Shown here one piece after another: positions 53,933-64,000 of a stretch of DNA of 64,000 nt. A model generated the notes under the pieces. It was not told where the DNA came from and searched no databases. It was given only the letters and a program-made list of their open reading frames with translations. How positions within the stretch are numbered: position 1 is the first letter of the stretch; every line of letters starts with the position of its first letter. The stretch spans positions 1 through 64,000 of the forward strand of contig JAUHXU010000005.1 in assembly GCA_030426805.1 (NCBI GenBank), written 5' to 3'. The stretch is from a bacterium (lineage in GTDB: Bacteria; Planctomycetota; JAFGQW01). The position numbers and the translations under genes were made by a program.

Positions 53933-54913
53933 ATGCGTACGCCCCTCATGCCGCTCGCCCGCGTCACCGCCGCGGTCGCGTGCTCGCTCATCGCAACGCT
54001 CGTCACGCCAGCCCAGGTCTACATCCCTGCGAACAACCCGTCGTCGGGGTCGTGCAACGCGATCCCCATGAGCCCCGTGCAGACGCGGTGCCAACTCATC
54101 CTGAACGCGAGCTACCTCCCCACGCAGCCGTCCCGCATCACCGGGTTCGCGCTCGCGCCATGCTCGTCGTCACTCGTGCAATTCCAGCAGCTCCAGATCC
54201 GGGTCGCCCATACGTCGCTGCCGGACTTCCGAAACGGTCGCACCAACTTCGTGCAGAACATCGGGTCGTGCCCCGTCGTCATCCACGACGGACCGTTGCA
54301 ATGGTCCGCCACCGCGAACACGTGGAGCACGTTTCCGACGACCGGCTCGTTCGCGCACGATGGCCGGCGAAACCTGATCGTCGAGATCCGCTATTTCGGC
54401 GCGACGGGCGGCGTGAGCTGCTACCGCGACACGGTCGTTCCGCGTCTCTACGCGCAGGGTAGCGGTCAGTATCTCGCGACACTGGGCACGACCGACGGCG
54501 GCACGACGAACGGCGGGCCGCGCCTCTGCCTTTCGACGACGACCGTGTTCGTGCTGCAGGCGCCGGACACCGCGCGCCTCGGGCAGCCGGCCGCACTGAC
54601 CGCGACCGGACTACCCAACGGCCAGGCGGTCCAATTCGCGGCATCGCTCGCGCAGGGTCCGGTGCTCAACTTCGGGCGATGCAAGCTGCGACTCGCGGCC
54701 GACCCGCTCTTCTGGTTCTCGATCCAGGGCAGCCCGTCGATCTTCGGTGGCTACGCCGCGCCGGTCTCCGCACTCGGCCAGGCTACCGCGACGCTGACGC
54801 CGCCGCGATTCACCCCGCTGATCGGCACGTGCGTCTACCACTCGGCGGTCGCCTACGGTGCGGGCGGCATCATGGGCTGCACGAACACGGCGGGAACACA
54901 GCTCGTGCCGTGA
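53933..54913 (+). CDS. Secreted Cys-containing protein with shared C-terminal module (326 aa)
   Basis: A signal peptide ends near TPAQ (about residue 28). The mature N-terminal half has several Cys residues (GSCNAIPM, TRCQLIL, SSCPVV) that could form disulfides in an exported protein. The last 110 residues (from DTARLGQPAALTATGLPNGQ to LGTCVYHSAVAYG) follow the same strand pattern as the secreted proteins at 22911, 54948 and 56290: hydrophobic strand, ADPLF in place of NPD, SALGQATATL, closing hydrophobic strand. The ATG at 53933 has GAGGAG upstream. Convergent with the next gene. Confidence 0.82.
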   Translation: MRTPLMPLARVTAAVACSLIATLVTPAQVYIPANNPSSGSCNAIPMSPVQTRCQLILNASYLPTQPSRITGFALAPCSSSLVQFQQLQIRVAHTSLPDFRNGRTNFVQNIGSCPVVIHDGPLQWSATANTWSTFPTTGSFAHDGRRNLIVEIRYFGATGGVSCYRDTVVPRLYAQGSGQYLATLGTTDGGTTNGGPRLCLSTTTVFVLQAPDTARLGQPAALTATGLPNGQAVQFAASLAQGPVLNFGRCKLRLAADPLFWFSIQGSPSIFGGYAAPVSALGQATATLTPPRFTPLIGTCVYHSAVAYGAGGIMGCTNTAGTQLVP

Positions 54914-54947
54914 TCCCGCCGCTTTCGGTCGGAGGAGATTCAGCCGG

Positions 54948-56165
54948 TTACGGCAGGATCTTCACCGTCAGCGACGCCGCCAGGTCGAGGCCGCCCGGCT
55001 TGTTCGGGTTGACCGCAACCGCGGCGAACGTCACCGGGATCGCCGCGACCGACACCGACGGCAGGACGAACTCCGCGGAGAACGACCCGCTGGACGACGT
55101 CAGCCCGGAGAACCGCTTCGTGAAGAACGGAACCGGCTGGGACGCGGTGAGGAACATCAGCGCGTCGGGCGTGATGTTGATCCGGCCCGCGCCGATGTCG
55201 ATGCCGCCCCGCAGCCCGCTGACGCTGATCGCGCAAAAGTAGCTCGCACGCTTGGAGTCCGGGAACGCGCCGGTCGCGCGCCAATAGGAGCCGACCCGGT
55301 TCGTGTTCGTCGAGGCCGGGCAGAGTTTCCGCGAGCCCCAGATCGTGATCCCGTTGATGCTCGAGCCCAAAGTCGGCGCGCTGACGGTGCGCGCGATCTG
55401 CAGGTTCTCGTCGAACTCGCGGATCCCCGTGCCGTCGGCGAGGTGGATGTGGCCGGTGACGTCGTCGACGAACACCGCGTTGCCGCCGTAGCCGATCTTG
55501 CGGAGGATCGAGCCGTTGCCGTCGACCAAGTGGAACTCGTTGGCCGACACGACGACGAAGTCGCCGGTGCGCTGGTTGTGATCGATCGCGAGGATCGACG
55601 ACGGAACGGTGGCCATCGTCGTGACGCGGCCGGTGCGCCGGTCGATGCGGTGGACCAGCCCGCCCGAGCCGATCAGGAAGCGGCCGACGATGTAGTCGCC
55701 CGTGTCGTCGTCGATCGTGATCGCGTTCGCGCCGACGAGTCCGGTCGCGATCGTCGACATCGGGCCGTTGCTCACGGAGCCGCTCGTGAGGAAGACCTCA
55801 CCCGCGCCGGTCGCGATGACCCACTGGCCGTTCTGGTCGGGCGCAAACGCCTGCGTCACGCCGCTGATCGTCGTCAGACGCGTCTCGATGCCGACGATGT
55901 TGACGCGACTGAAGCGGCTCGTGCCGGTGACGAGCGGCGAGAAGATCGTCGCGAGGTCTCCGTTGCCCGGTGCCATCGCGACCGCGTTGTAGCGGCCCGT
56001 GTTGTCGGTATCGACCGCGTAGGTCGTGACGGTCGCCCCCTGACGATCGACGGCGAAGATGCCGTCGTCGTTGGACACGATGTAGTGGCGCTCCGGCACG
56101 AACTGGGCCGTGGCGGACGAAGCGACGACGAGCGCCGCGGCAGCGAGTCGACAGAAACGAGGCAT
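54948..56165 (-). CDS. Secreted beta-propeller-like protein with shared C-terminal module (405 aa)
   Basis: A signal peptide ending SATAQ (about residue 20) precedes repeated blades such as IFAVDRQGATVTTYAVDTDNTG, VFLTSGSVSNG and VHRIDRRTGRVTTMATV, consistent with an NHL-type propeller. The C-terminal module begins RASYFCAISVSGLRGG and contains ITPDALMF and SGSFSAEFVLP, matching the other secreted proteins. The ATG at 56165 has AAGGAG nine bases upstream; a GTG three codons earlier is less likely. It is head-to-tail with the similar gene at 56290. Confidence 0.85.
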   Translation of the reverse strand: MPRFCRLAAAALVVASSATAQFVPERHYIVSNDDGIFAVDRQGATVTTYAVDTDNTGRYNAVAMAPGNGDLATIFSPLVTGTSRFSRVNIVGIETRLTTISGVTQAFAPDQNGQWVIATGAGEVFLTSGSVSNGPMSTIATGLVGANAITIDDDTGDYIVGRFLIGSGGLVHRIDRRTGRVTTMATVPSSILAIDHNQRTGDFVVVSANEFHLVDGNGSILRKIGYGGNAVFVDDVTGHIHLADGTGIREFDENLQIARTVSAPTLGSSINGITIWGSRKLCPASTNTNRVGSYWRATGAFPDSKRASYFCAISVSGLRGGIDIGAGRINITPDALMFLTASQPVPFFTKRFSGLTSSSGSFSAEFVLPSVSVAAIPVTFAAVAVNPNKPGGLDLAASLTVKILP

Positions 56166-56289
56166 GGGTCTCACTCCTTGAAGAACGGTGCATCCGAGCG
56201 TCGTATCGCTCGTTCACCGGGGAGTGGACCCCGCTGCGCGGCCTTCCGAGAAAATCTCGATCTTCACCGATTCATCGGTGAAGCGCCGA

Positions 56290-57561
56290 TCACAGCACCG
56301 CGAGCGCCGGGTCCGTGATCGTGCGGATGCCGAGCGGTGCCGAGGGATCGAGCGTCAACACGATCGCCCAGATCGGCATCGGCGGCAGCCCGAGGCCGGA
56401 CACGTTGAGGTTCGCGACGCCGCGGCCGCTCGCGTCGAGCGTGCCGACATGGCCGGTGAGGATCGGGCCGAGCACGCCGTTGACCGATGCCGCCGTGACC
56501 GGATCGATCGTCAGCGGGATCCGTCGACCGTCCGCGAGCGGCACGCCGGCGGTGGTGCCGGTGACCGAGAGGCCGAGCACGTAGTTGCGGCCCGCATCCG
56601 CCGGGATGCTGATCGCGAAGTCGCGCAGCGTCGCGCCCTGTCGGATGACGGTCAGGTTGCGGCCGCGATCCGGGAAGACGTGCGAGTAGACGTAGCTCGT
56701 CGTCGCGTGCAGCGTCGTGATCGCGTTGGTCGTCGCGTCGACCGCGAACAGACCCGACGTGCCGGGGTCCGACGCGACGATCCATCGCGGGTTCGCCGAC
56801 GAGGCGCGATCGGGGTAGACGCCCTCACCGGAGTTGAGCCCCGCGGCGAGGAGCGTCGACAGGTTGCCGGCACCGTCGCGCTTCAGGAGCACGGCGCCCG
56901 GCGAGATGTTCGGCCACGCACCGATGATCGTATCGCCGGTGCGCCAGTCGTACTGCAGCTGTCCGCGCAGGTTGACCGGCGTCGCGCTCGACTTGACGAC
57001 CGTCCCCGACGGCGCGATCCGGTAGACCGTGGCAGTGCCGAACCCCTGGTAGACGACGAGCGCGTCGCCCGATGCGCCGTCGATCGCGAGTGCATACGCC
57101 GGATAGAACCCGCCGATCGACCAGACCGTCGTGATCGTGTTCACGACCGGCGTCACGCGGTAGAGCCGCGTCTGGAACGCGCTCGTGCCGTTGGATTCCA
57201 GCACGAGATAGTCGCCGTTGACGTCCACCGCCACGTCGACCGCCGTCGTCATCAGCGTCGAGACGGTGATCGTCTGCACGATCATCCCGGTCGGCGAGAC
57301 GCGGATCACGCTCGCGTTGTTCACCGAGCTGCCGAGCCCGACGAGGTAGTGCCGGTTGTCGGCGTCCATGCACGCCCCGCTCGGAAACGAGTTCGCGAGC
57401 TGTGCGCCCGACAGGATCGTCGTGACGTTCCCGCCCCCGTCGACCGACCCCAACGCGACCGGCTGCCCGGCACTCGGATTCCCGATGAAGGCCCAATCCG
57501 AATACGGCTGCGCGACGGCCGCGGACGAGAGAGCGAGCGCGAGCACGATGGCGTATCTCAT
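56290..57561 (-). CDS. Secreted beta-propeller-like protein with shared C-terminal module (423 aa)
   Basis: A signal peptide (about 1-17, ending AAVAQ) is followed by propeller-like blades (GSVDGGGNVTTILSGAQ, YRVTPVVNTITTVWSIGG, YRIAPSGTVVKSS, FAVDATTNAITTLHATT). The last 100 residues (GRNYVLGLSVTGTTAGVPL, TIDPVTAAS, LDASGRGVANLNVSG) match the shared module. The ATG at 57561 is 30 bases from the HerA-like gene. Together with the gene at 54948 it looks like a tandem duplication that has diverged. Confidence 0.85.
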   Translation of the reverse strand: MRYAIVLALALSSAAVAQPYSDWAFIGNPSAGQPVALGSVDGGGNVTTILSGAQLANSFPSGACMDADNRHYLVGLGSSVNNASVIRVSPTGMIVQTITVSTLMTTAVDVAVDVNGDYLVLESNGTSAFQTRLYRVTPVVNTITTVWSIGGFYPAYALAIDGASGDALVVYQGFGTATVYRIAPSGTVVKSSATPVNLRGQLQYDWRTGDTIIGAWPNISPGAVLLKRDGAGNLSTLLAAGLNSGEGVYPDRASSANPRWIVASDPGTSGLFAVDATTNAITTLHATTSYVYSHVFPDRGRNLTVIRQGATLRDFAISIPADAGRNYVLGLSVTGTTAGVPLADGRRIPLTIDPVTAASVNGVLGPILTGHVGTLDASGRGVANLNVSGLGLPPMPIWAIVLTLDPSAPLGIRTITDPALAVL

Positions 57562-57591
57562 GGCGCCCAGCCTACCCGCCCCGGCCGCCCC

Positions 57592-60030
<2,439 letters not shown>

Positions 60031-60037
60031 CGGCGCG

Positions 60038-62290
60038 CTACGCCTTGCGCAACATATTCAGCGCCGAGCCGGCGCGGAACCACTCGATCTGCTCGCTGCT
60101 CAGCGAGTGCCGCAGCTCGACCGTGTCGCTCGACCCGTCGGCGTGCGCGAACGTCGCGGTCACCGGCTGGCCCTCCGCGATCGACGACACCGCGAGCGTG
60201 ACCTTGTCGTCCGGTCGCACCTTGTCGTAGTCGGCGGGGTTCGCGAACGTCAGCGGCAACACGCCCTGCTTCTTCAGGTTCGTCTCGTGGATCCGCGCGA
60301 AGCTCTTGACGATGATCGCGGCGCATCCGAGGTGGCGCGGCTCCATCGCGGCGTGCTCGCGCGACGATCCCTCGCCGAAGTTCTCGTCGCCGACGACGAT
60401 CCACTGCGTGCCCGCCGCCTTGTATTCCCGCGCGACGGCGGGGATGCCCTTGGTCTCGCCGGTCGTCCAGTTCACGGTCGTGCCGGGCTCGGTGGTCGCC
60501 TCGTTGTTCGCGCCGATGTACATGTTCTCGGAGATGTTGTCGAGGTGCCCGCGGAAGCGCAGCCACGGCCCGGCCATCGAGATGTGGTCGGTCGTGCACT
60601 TGCCGACCGCCTTGAGCAGGATCGGCAGCGACGTGAAGTCCTTGCCGTCCCACGGGGCGAACGGCTCGAGCCGCGCGAGGCGCTCCGAGCCCGCGTCGAT
60701 CTTCACGTCGACCGAGCTGCCGTCGGCCGGCGGCGCCGCGTAGCCGTCCTCCTTGAACACGAAGCCATCGGCCGGCACCTCGGGCGCGGGCTTCGGCGGC
60801 GCGAGCTTGAACGGCCCGTCCTTCCCCGCGATCTCGGCGTCGAGCGGGTTCGCGTCGAGGCGCCCGGTCAGCGCGTACGCCACGACGACCTCGGGGCTCC
60901 CGATGAACGCGTGCGTCTCCGGGTTGCCGTCGTTGCGCTTCTTGAAGTTGCGGTTGAAGCTCGTGACGATCGAGTTCGACTCCTTCAGGTCGCGCTTCCA
61001 CTGCCCGATGCACGGACCGCACGCGTTCGCGAGCACCGTCGCCCCGAGCTTCTCGAGCGTCGCCATCTGCCCGTCGCGCTCGATCGTCGCGTAGACCTGC
61101 TCCGAGCCCGGCGTCACGAGCAGCGGCGACTTGAGCGTCGCGCCCTTCGCGAGCGCCTGCTCGGCGACCTCGGCGGCGCGCGTGATGTCCTCGTAGGAGC
61201 TGTTCGTGCACGAGCCGATCAACGCCGACGAGATCTCGACCGGGTAGCCCTCGCCCTCGACGTCGGTCGCGAGCTTCTCGAGGCTCCACGCGAGGTCGGG
61301 CGTGTGCGGGCCGACGAGGTGCGGCGTCAGCGTGTCGAGATCGATCTCGACGACGCGATCGTAGTAGCGCTGCGGATCGGCGAGCACCTCGTCGTCGGGG
61401 CGGAGCAGATCGGCGTTCGCCTTCGCGAGGTCGGCGAGCGCGGCGCGGCGCGTCGCGCGGAGATAGACGTCCATCCGGTCGTCCCACGCGAACATCGACG
61501 TCGTCGCACCCAACTCGGCGCCCATGTTCGTAATCGTGCCCTTGCCGGTGCACGAGATCGTCTCGGCGCCGGGGCCGACGTATTCGATGATGTGATTCGT
61601 GCCGCCCTTGACCGTGAGCAGCTCGCACATCTTCAGGATCACGTCCTTCGGTGCGGTCCACCCGTTCAGCTTGCCGGTCAGGATCACGCCGGTGCGCAAC
61701 GGGTGCAGCACCTCCCACGGAAAGCCCGCCATCACGTCCACCGCGTCAGCGCCGCCCACACCGACCGCGAGCATGCCCAGCCCGCCGGCGTTCGGCGTGT
61801 GCGAGTCCGTGCCGATCATCAGGCCGCCAGGGAACGCGTAGTTCTCGAGCACGACCTGGTGGATGATGCCCGACCCCGGCTTCCAGAAGCCCATCCCGTA
61901 GCGCGCCGCGCCGGTCTCGAGGAACTCGTAGACCTCGCGGTTCTCCTCGATCGCCCGCGCGACGTCTTCGGCCGCACCGGACTGCGCGCGCACGAGGTGG
62001 TCGCAGTGCACGGTCGTCGGCACCGCGGTCTCGTCCTTGCCGGCGGTCATGAACTGCAGGATCGCCATCTGCGCCGTCGCGTCTTGCATCGCGACCCGGT
62101 CGGGGCGCACGTTGACGTAGGACTTGCCCGGCTCGAGGTCCTCGTTCTTCGGATCAGAGAGGTGCCCGTAGAGCACCTTCTCGGCGAGCGTCAGCGGGCG
62201 GCCGACGCGGGCGCGAACGATGTCGAGGTTCTCGCGCGTCCTCGCATAGGCGCGCTCAACGAGGTTCGGGGTCGTCTCGATCGTGGGCAT
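60038..62290 (-). CDS. Aconitate hydratase
   Basis: A 750-residue 4Fe-4S TCA-cycle enzyme interconverting citrate and isocitrate. The cluster cysteines are present: Cys361 (SALIGSCTNSS), Cys424 and Cys427 (ACGPCIGQ). The substrate/active-site motifs TDSHTPNAGG (161-170) and GEGSSREHAA are intact. Length and domain order (three N-terminal domains, linker, swivel domain) fit the mitochondrial-type aconitase rather than AcnB. The ATG at 62290 heads a two-gene unit with the HerA-like ATPase, an odd pairing. Confidence 0.96.
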   Translation of the reverse strand: MPTIETTPNLVERAYARTRENLDIVRARVGRPLTLAEKVLYGHLSDPKNEDLEPGKSYVNVRPDRVAMQDATAQMAILQFMTAGKDETAVPTTVHCDHLVRAQSGAAEDVARAIEENREVYEFLETGAARYGMGFWKPGSGIIHQVVLENYAFPGGLMIGTDSHTPNAGGLGMLAVGVGGADAVDVMAGFPWEVLHPLRTGVILTGKLNGWTAPKDVILKMCELLTVKGGTNHIIEYVGPGAETISCTGKGTITNMGAELGATTSMFAWDDRMDVYLRATRRAALADLAKANADLLRPDDEVLADPQRYYDRVVEIDLDTLTPHLVGPHTPDLAWSLEKLATDVEGEGYPVEISSALIGSCTNSSYEDITRAAEVAEQALAKGATLKSPLLVTPGSEQVYATIERDGQMATLEKLGATVLANACGPCIGQWKRDLKESNSIVTSFNRNFKKRNDGNPETHAFIGSPEVVVAYALTGRLDANPLDAEIAGKDGPFKLAPPKPAPEVPADGFVFKEDGYAAPPADGSSVDVKIDAGSERLARLEPFAPWDGKDFTSLPILLKAVGKCTTDHISMAGPWLRFRGHLDNISENMYIGANNEATTEPGTTVNWTTGETKGIPAVAREYKAAGTQWIVVGDENFGEGSSREHAAMEPRHLGCAAIIVKSFARIHETNLKKQGVLPLTFANPADYDKVRPDDKVTLAVSSIAEGQPVTATFAHADGSSDTVELRHSLSSEQIEWFRAGSALNMLRKA

Positions 62291-62394
62291 GGCGGGCGTT
62301 TCCTGGGCAGAACGTCAGTCGGGAGGCGGGCCGGTCGGGCCCGAAACGGACGCTGAATGTATAGCAGGTCCGATAGGGCCGACGAGCGTCTCGA

Positions 62395-63153
62395 TCAGCG
62401 CAACGCGCTGATGAAGGAGCGGACGCGATCGGGGTCGGTCGCGTGCCGTTCATACTCGCCCGGCAGCGCCGCGGCGCCCATCGCGCAGCGCTCGTTGCGG
62501 TGCGTCATCGGCGACTCACGGACCGCGTCGGCGGTGAAGTGCAGCTCCCGTGCGCCGGTCAGCTCGACGACCTGGCGGACGTTGTGGCGCTTGAGGCCGC
62601 ACCCCGGCATCACGACGATCCGGCCGGCCGCCGCCTCGACGAGCGACGCGATCAGCCGCACGCCCTGGGTCACGCTCGTCTCCTGCCCCGAGGTCAACAC
62701 GCGCTCGATGCCGAGGTCGATCAGCGTATCGAGTGCGTCGTGGGGATCCGCCGCGACGTCGAACGCGCGGTGAAACGTCACCTCGAGCGGCCGCGCGTGT
62801 TCGACGAGCGCCGCGACACGAGATCGATCGACGCGCCCGTCCTCGGTCAGCGCGCCGAACACGACGCCCCAGACGCCGAGCTCCTTCGCGACGTCGATGT
62901 CGCGCCGCATCACGTCGATCTCGTCGGCCGTGTAGAGGAAGTCGCCGGGCCGCGGACGGATCATCATCATGATCGGGATCGTCAGCCGCTCGCGCGCGAG
63001 CCGCACGGCGCCCACGCTCGGCGTGATCCCGCCGACCGCGAGCCCGTTGCACAGCTCGACGCGATCGGCGCCACCGAGCTGCGCGGCCTCGGCATCGGCG
63101 GCGGAGTCGACGCACGCCTCGAACACGAACGGGGATCCTCGCATCTCGCTCAC
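62395..63153 (-). CDS. cutC: CutC family protein (copper homeostasis)
   Basis: A 252-residue TIM-barrel protein. The N-terminal FEACVDSAADAEAAQLGGADRVELC and GGITPSVG are the family signature, with IMMMIRPRPGDFLY, VFGALTEDGRVD, VTFHRAFDV and MPGCGLKRHNV following. CutC has been linked to copper tolerance, but later work questions that and its reaction is unknown. The start is GTG at 63153, overlapping the stop of the upstream nuclease-like gene (GTGA); an internal ATG (63144) is an alternative. Confidence 0.93.
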   Translation of the reverse strand: MSEMRGSPFVFEACVDSAADAEAAQLGGADRVELCNGLAVGGITPSVGAVRLARERLTIPIMMMIRPRPGDFLYTADEIDVMRRDIDVAKELGVWGVVFGALTEDGRVDRSRVAALVEHARPLEVTFHRAFDVAADPHDALDTLIDLGIERVLTSGQETSVTQGVRLIASLVEAAAGRIVVMPGCGLKRHNVRQVVELTGARELHFTADAVRESPMTHRNERCAMGAAALPGEYERHATDPDRVRSFISALR

Positions 63154-64000
63154 TTCGACGGCGCCCCCTCCGGCGGTATTCCCGCGGAGATGCGAGGCGG
63201 CGCGATCCGCAGGTCGGCCACGACCGGATCGTGATCCATGTCGCCCGTCCGGCAGCCGCGCACCGGCCCCGCCCCGCGCGCGACGAGCCCGCGGACGAAC
63301 ACGTAGTCCAGCCGGCGATCGGGCTCCGCGGTGGATCCGGCGTCGAGGCCGACGTCCTCGAAGCGGGCCGCGAGGTAGTTGTAGGTCTCGACGTCGCGGT
63401 GGTCGTCGGCGGTGAACAGTTCGCCCTTCTTGCCGAGGTCCACATCGAGGTTCAGGTCGCCCGCGAGGATCGCCGGCGCACCGGTGCTGTCGTACTCGAG
63501 CATCCGAACCGTGAACCCGACCTGCCGGTTACGACGCGCCGCGTCGTATGCGTCGGCGTGGAGGTTGCCGACGAGGATGCCGTGCGGGCCCGGGCCACCG
63601 GGCGGGAAGATCCGGCCGAACGCGACCCGTCGCCCGTTCGTCGGCCCCCATCGCCGGAGACGGCCGTTCACGAGGATCGCGACCGGTCGGTCACCGCGGG
63701 AGAGCAGGCGCTGCCACGAGCCGCCGAGCCGATCGCGAAGCCGATCGACCTGCGCCCGGCCGCCGGTCTCCTGGAGCAGCACGACGTCGGGCTCGAAGCG
63801 CCGGACGACCGACGCGACGTGCGCGACGTCGTCGTCGCGCAGTGCATGGCCGGACTCGCCCCCCGAGCCCCCGACGTTCCACGTCATCACGCGCACGTCG
63901 CCCGCTTCGCGCGCGGCCGGCACCCAGCCGCCGTCGTCCGCCGCGGGCCGGACGAAACCGACGACGGCGGCGACGACCGTGGCGAGCGCGAGCAGGGCTT
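63150..64000 (-). CDS. Endonuclease/exonuclease/phosphatase family protein, exported or anchored (partial)
   Basis: The gene enters from beyond the right edge, so its start is missing. The visible N-terminal part is a hydrophobic stretch (LLALATVVAAVVGF, near 64000) that is a signal peptide or anchor, then the catalytic domain: VMTWNVGG, VVLLQETGG, VGNLHADAYDA, AGDLNLDVD, RLDYVFVRG and GDMDHDPVVADL, the standard EEP fold motifs with catalytic Asp and His. The substrate may be nucleic acid, a phosphoinositide or a phospholipid; the location argues against a chromosomal repair role. A GTG at 63923 is in frame but is not the true start because the frame stays open. Confidence 0.85.
   Translation of the reverse strand, partial: ALLALATVVAAVVGFVRPAADDGGWVPAAREAGDVRVMTWNVGGSGGESGHALRDDDVAHVASVVRRFEPDVVLLQETGGRAQVDRLRDRLGGSWQRLLSRGDRPVAILVNGRLRRWGPTNGRRVAFGRIFPPGGPGPHGILVGNLHADAYDAARRNRQVGFTVRMLEYDSTGAPAILAGDLNLDVDLGKKGELFTADDHRDVETYNYLAARFEDVGLDAGSTAEPDRRLDYVFVRGLVARGAGPVRGCRTGDMDHDPVVADLRIAPPRISAGIPPEGAPSK

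Overview
The window is a high-GC (clearly above 60 percent), gene-dense bacterial chromosome segment that I would place in the Planctomycetota or a close PVC relative. The evidence is indirect: a very large Ser/Thr kinase with C-terminal WD40 repeats, a planctomycete-style ECF sigma factor, a sigma-like protein fused to a zinc-finger anti-sigma domain, a HEAT-VWA protein, and several secreted beta-propeller proteins sharing one C-terminal module. It is Gram-negative in character: hldE, heptosyltransferase, LpxK and LpxL homologues imply lipid A and a heptose-containing core. No rRNA or tRNA gene was recognised.

Layout. (1) 1-3563: a chromosomal integron read on the minus strand. The integrase intI (2490-3563) is followed in the SAME orientation by an attI region and five cassettes separated by attC sites, four of exactly 63 bp and one of 120 bp. 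The array runs off the left edge. (2) 3627-12970: a minus-strand envelope-glycan locus: hldE, a second heptose-type nucleotidyltransferase, two WaaP-like kinases, an outer-membrane barrel protein, a small basic protein, three glycosyltransferases (GT4, GT4-like, GT9) and a lipoprotein. (3) 13212-19006, plus strand: a DUF2853 protein, then a rhodanese-MauE membrane protein with an RND efflux pair. (4) 19009-25047: the kinase-WD40 protein convergent with the RND gene, a divergent secreted protein and an ECF sigma factor. (5) 25078-33309: a truncated REP-associated transposase beside an inverted REP pair, then minus-strand genes including lpxL, a HEAT-VWA protein, a degenerate FHA protein, lpxK and a sigma/zinc-finger fusion. 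(6) 33400-36863: a radical-SAM homologue without its cluster cysteines, a small protein, and glnA. (7) 37364-42119: CCA-adding enzyme, methyltransferase and a spermidine-synthase-like membrane protein in a tightly overlapping minus-strand operon. (8) 42396-53803, plus strand: an exported alpha/beta-hydrolase-like protein, a gliding-type ABC system (gldA, a permease-GldG fusion, a DUF4340 protein) and a second ABC exporter pair of NatAB type. (9) 53933-64000: three secreted proteins, a HerA-like ATPase with aconitase, cutC, and an endonuclease/exonuclease/phosphatase gene cut by the right edge.

Functionally the region mixes envelope building (heptose and lipid A synthesis, core phosphorylation, glycan extension, exporters) with a gene-capture platform. 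The most noteworthy items are the same-orientation integron with cassette boundaries resolvable to the base, the cysteine-less radical-SAM relative, the C-terminal module shared by four exported proteins, and the transposase remnant with its REP pair.
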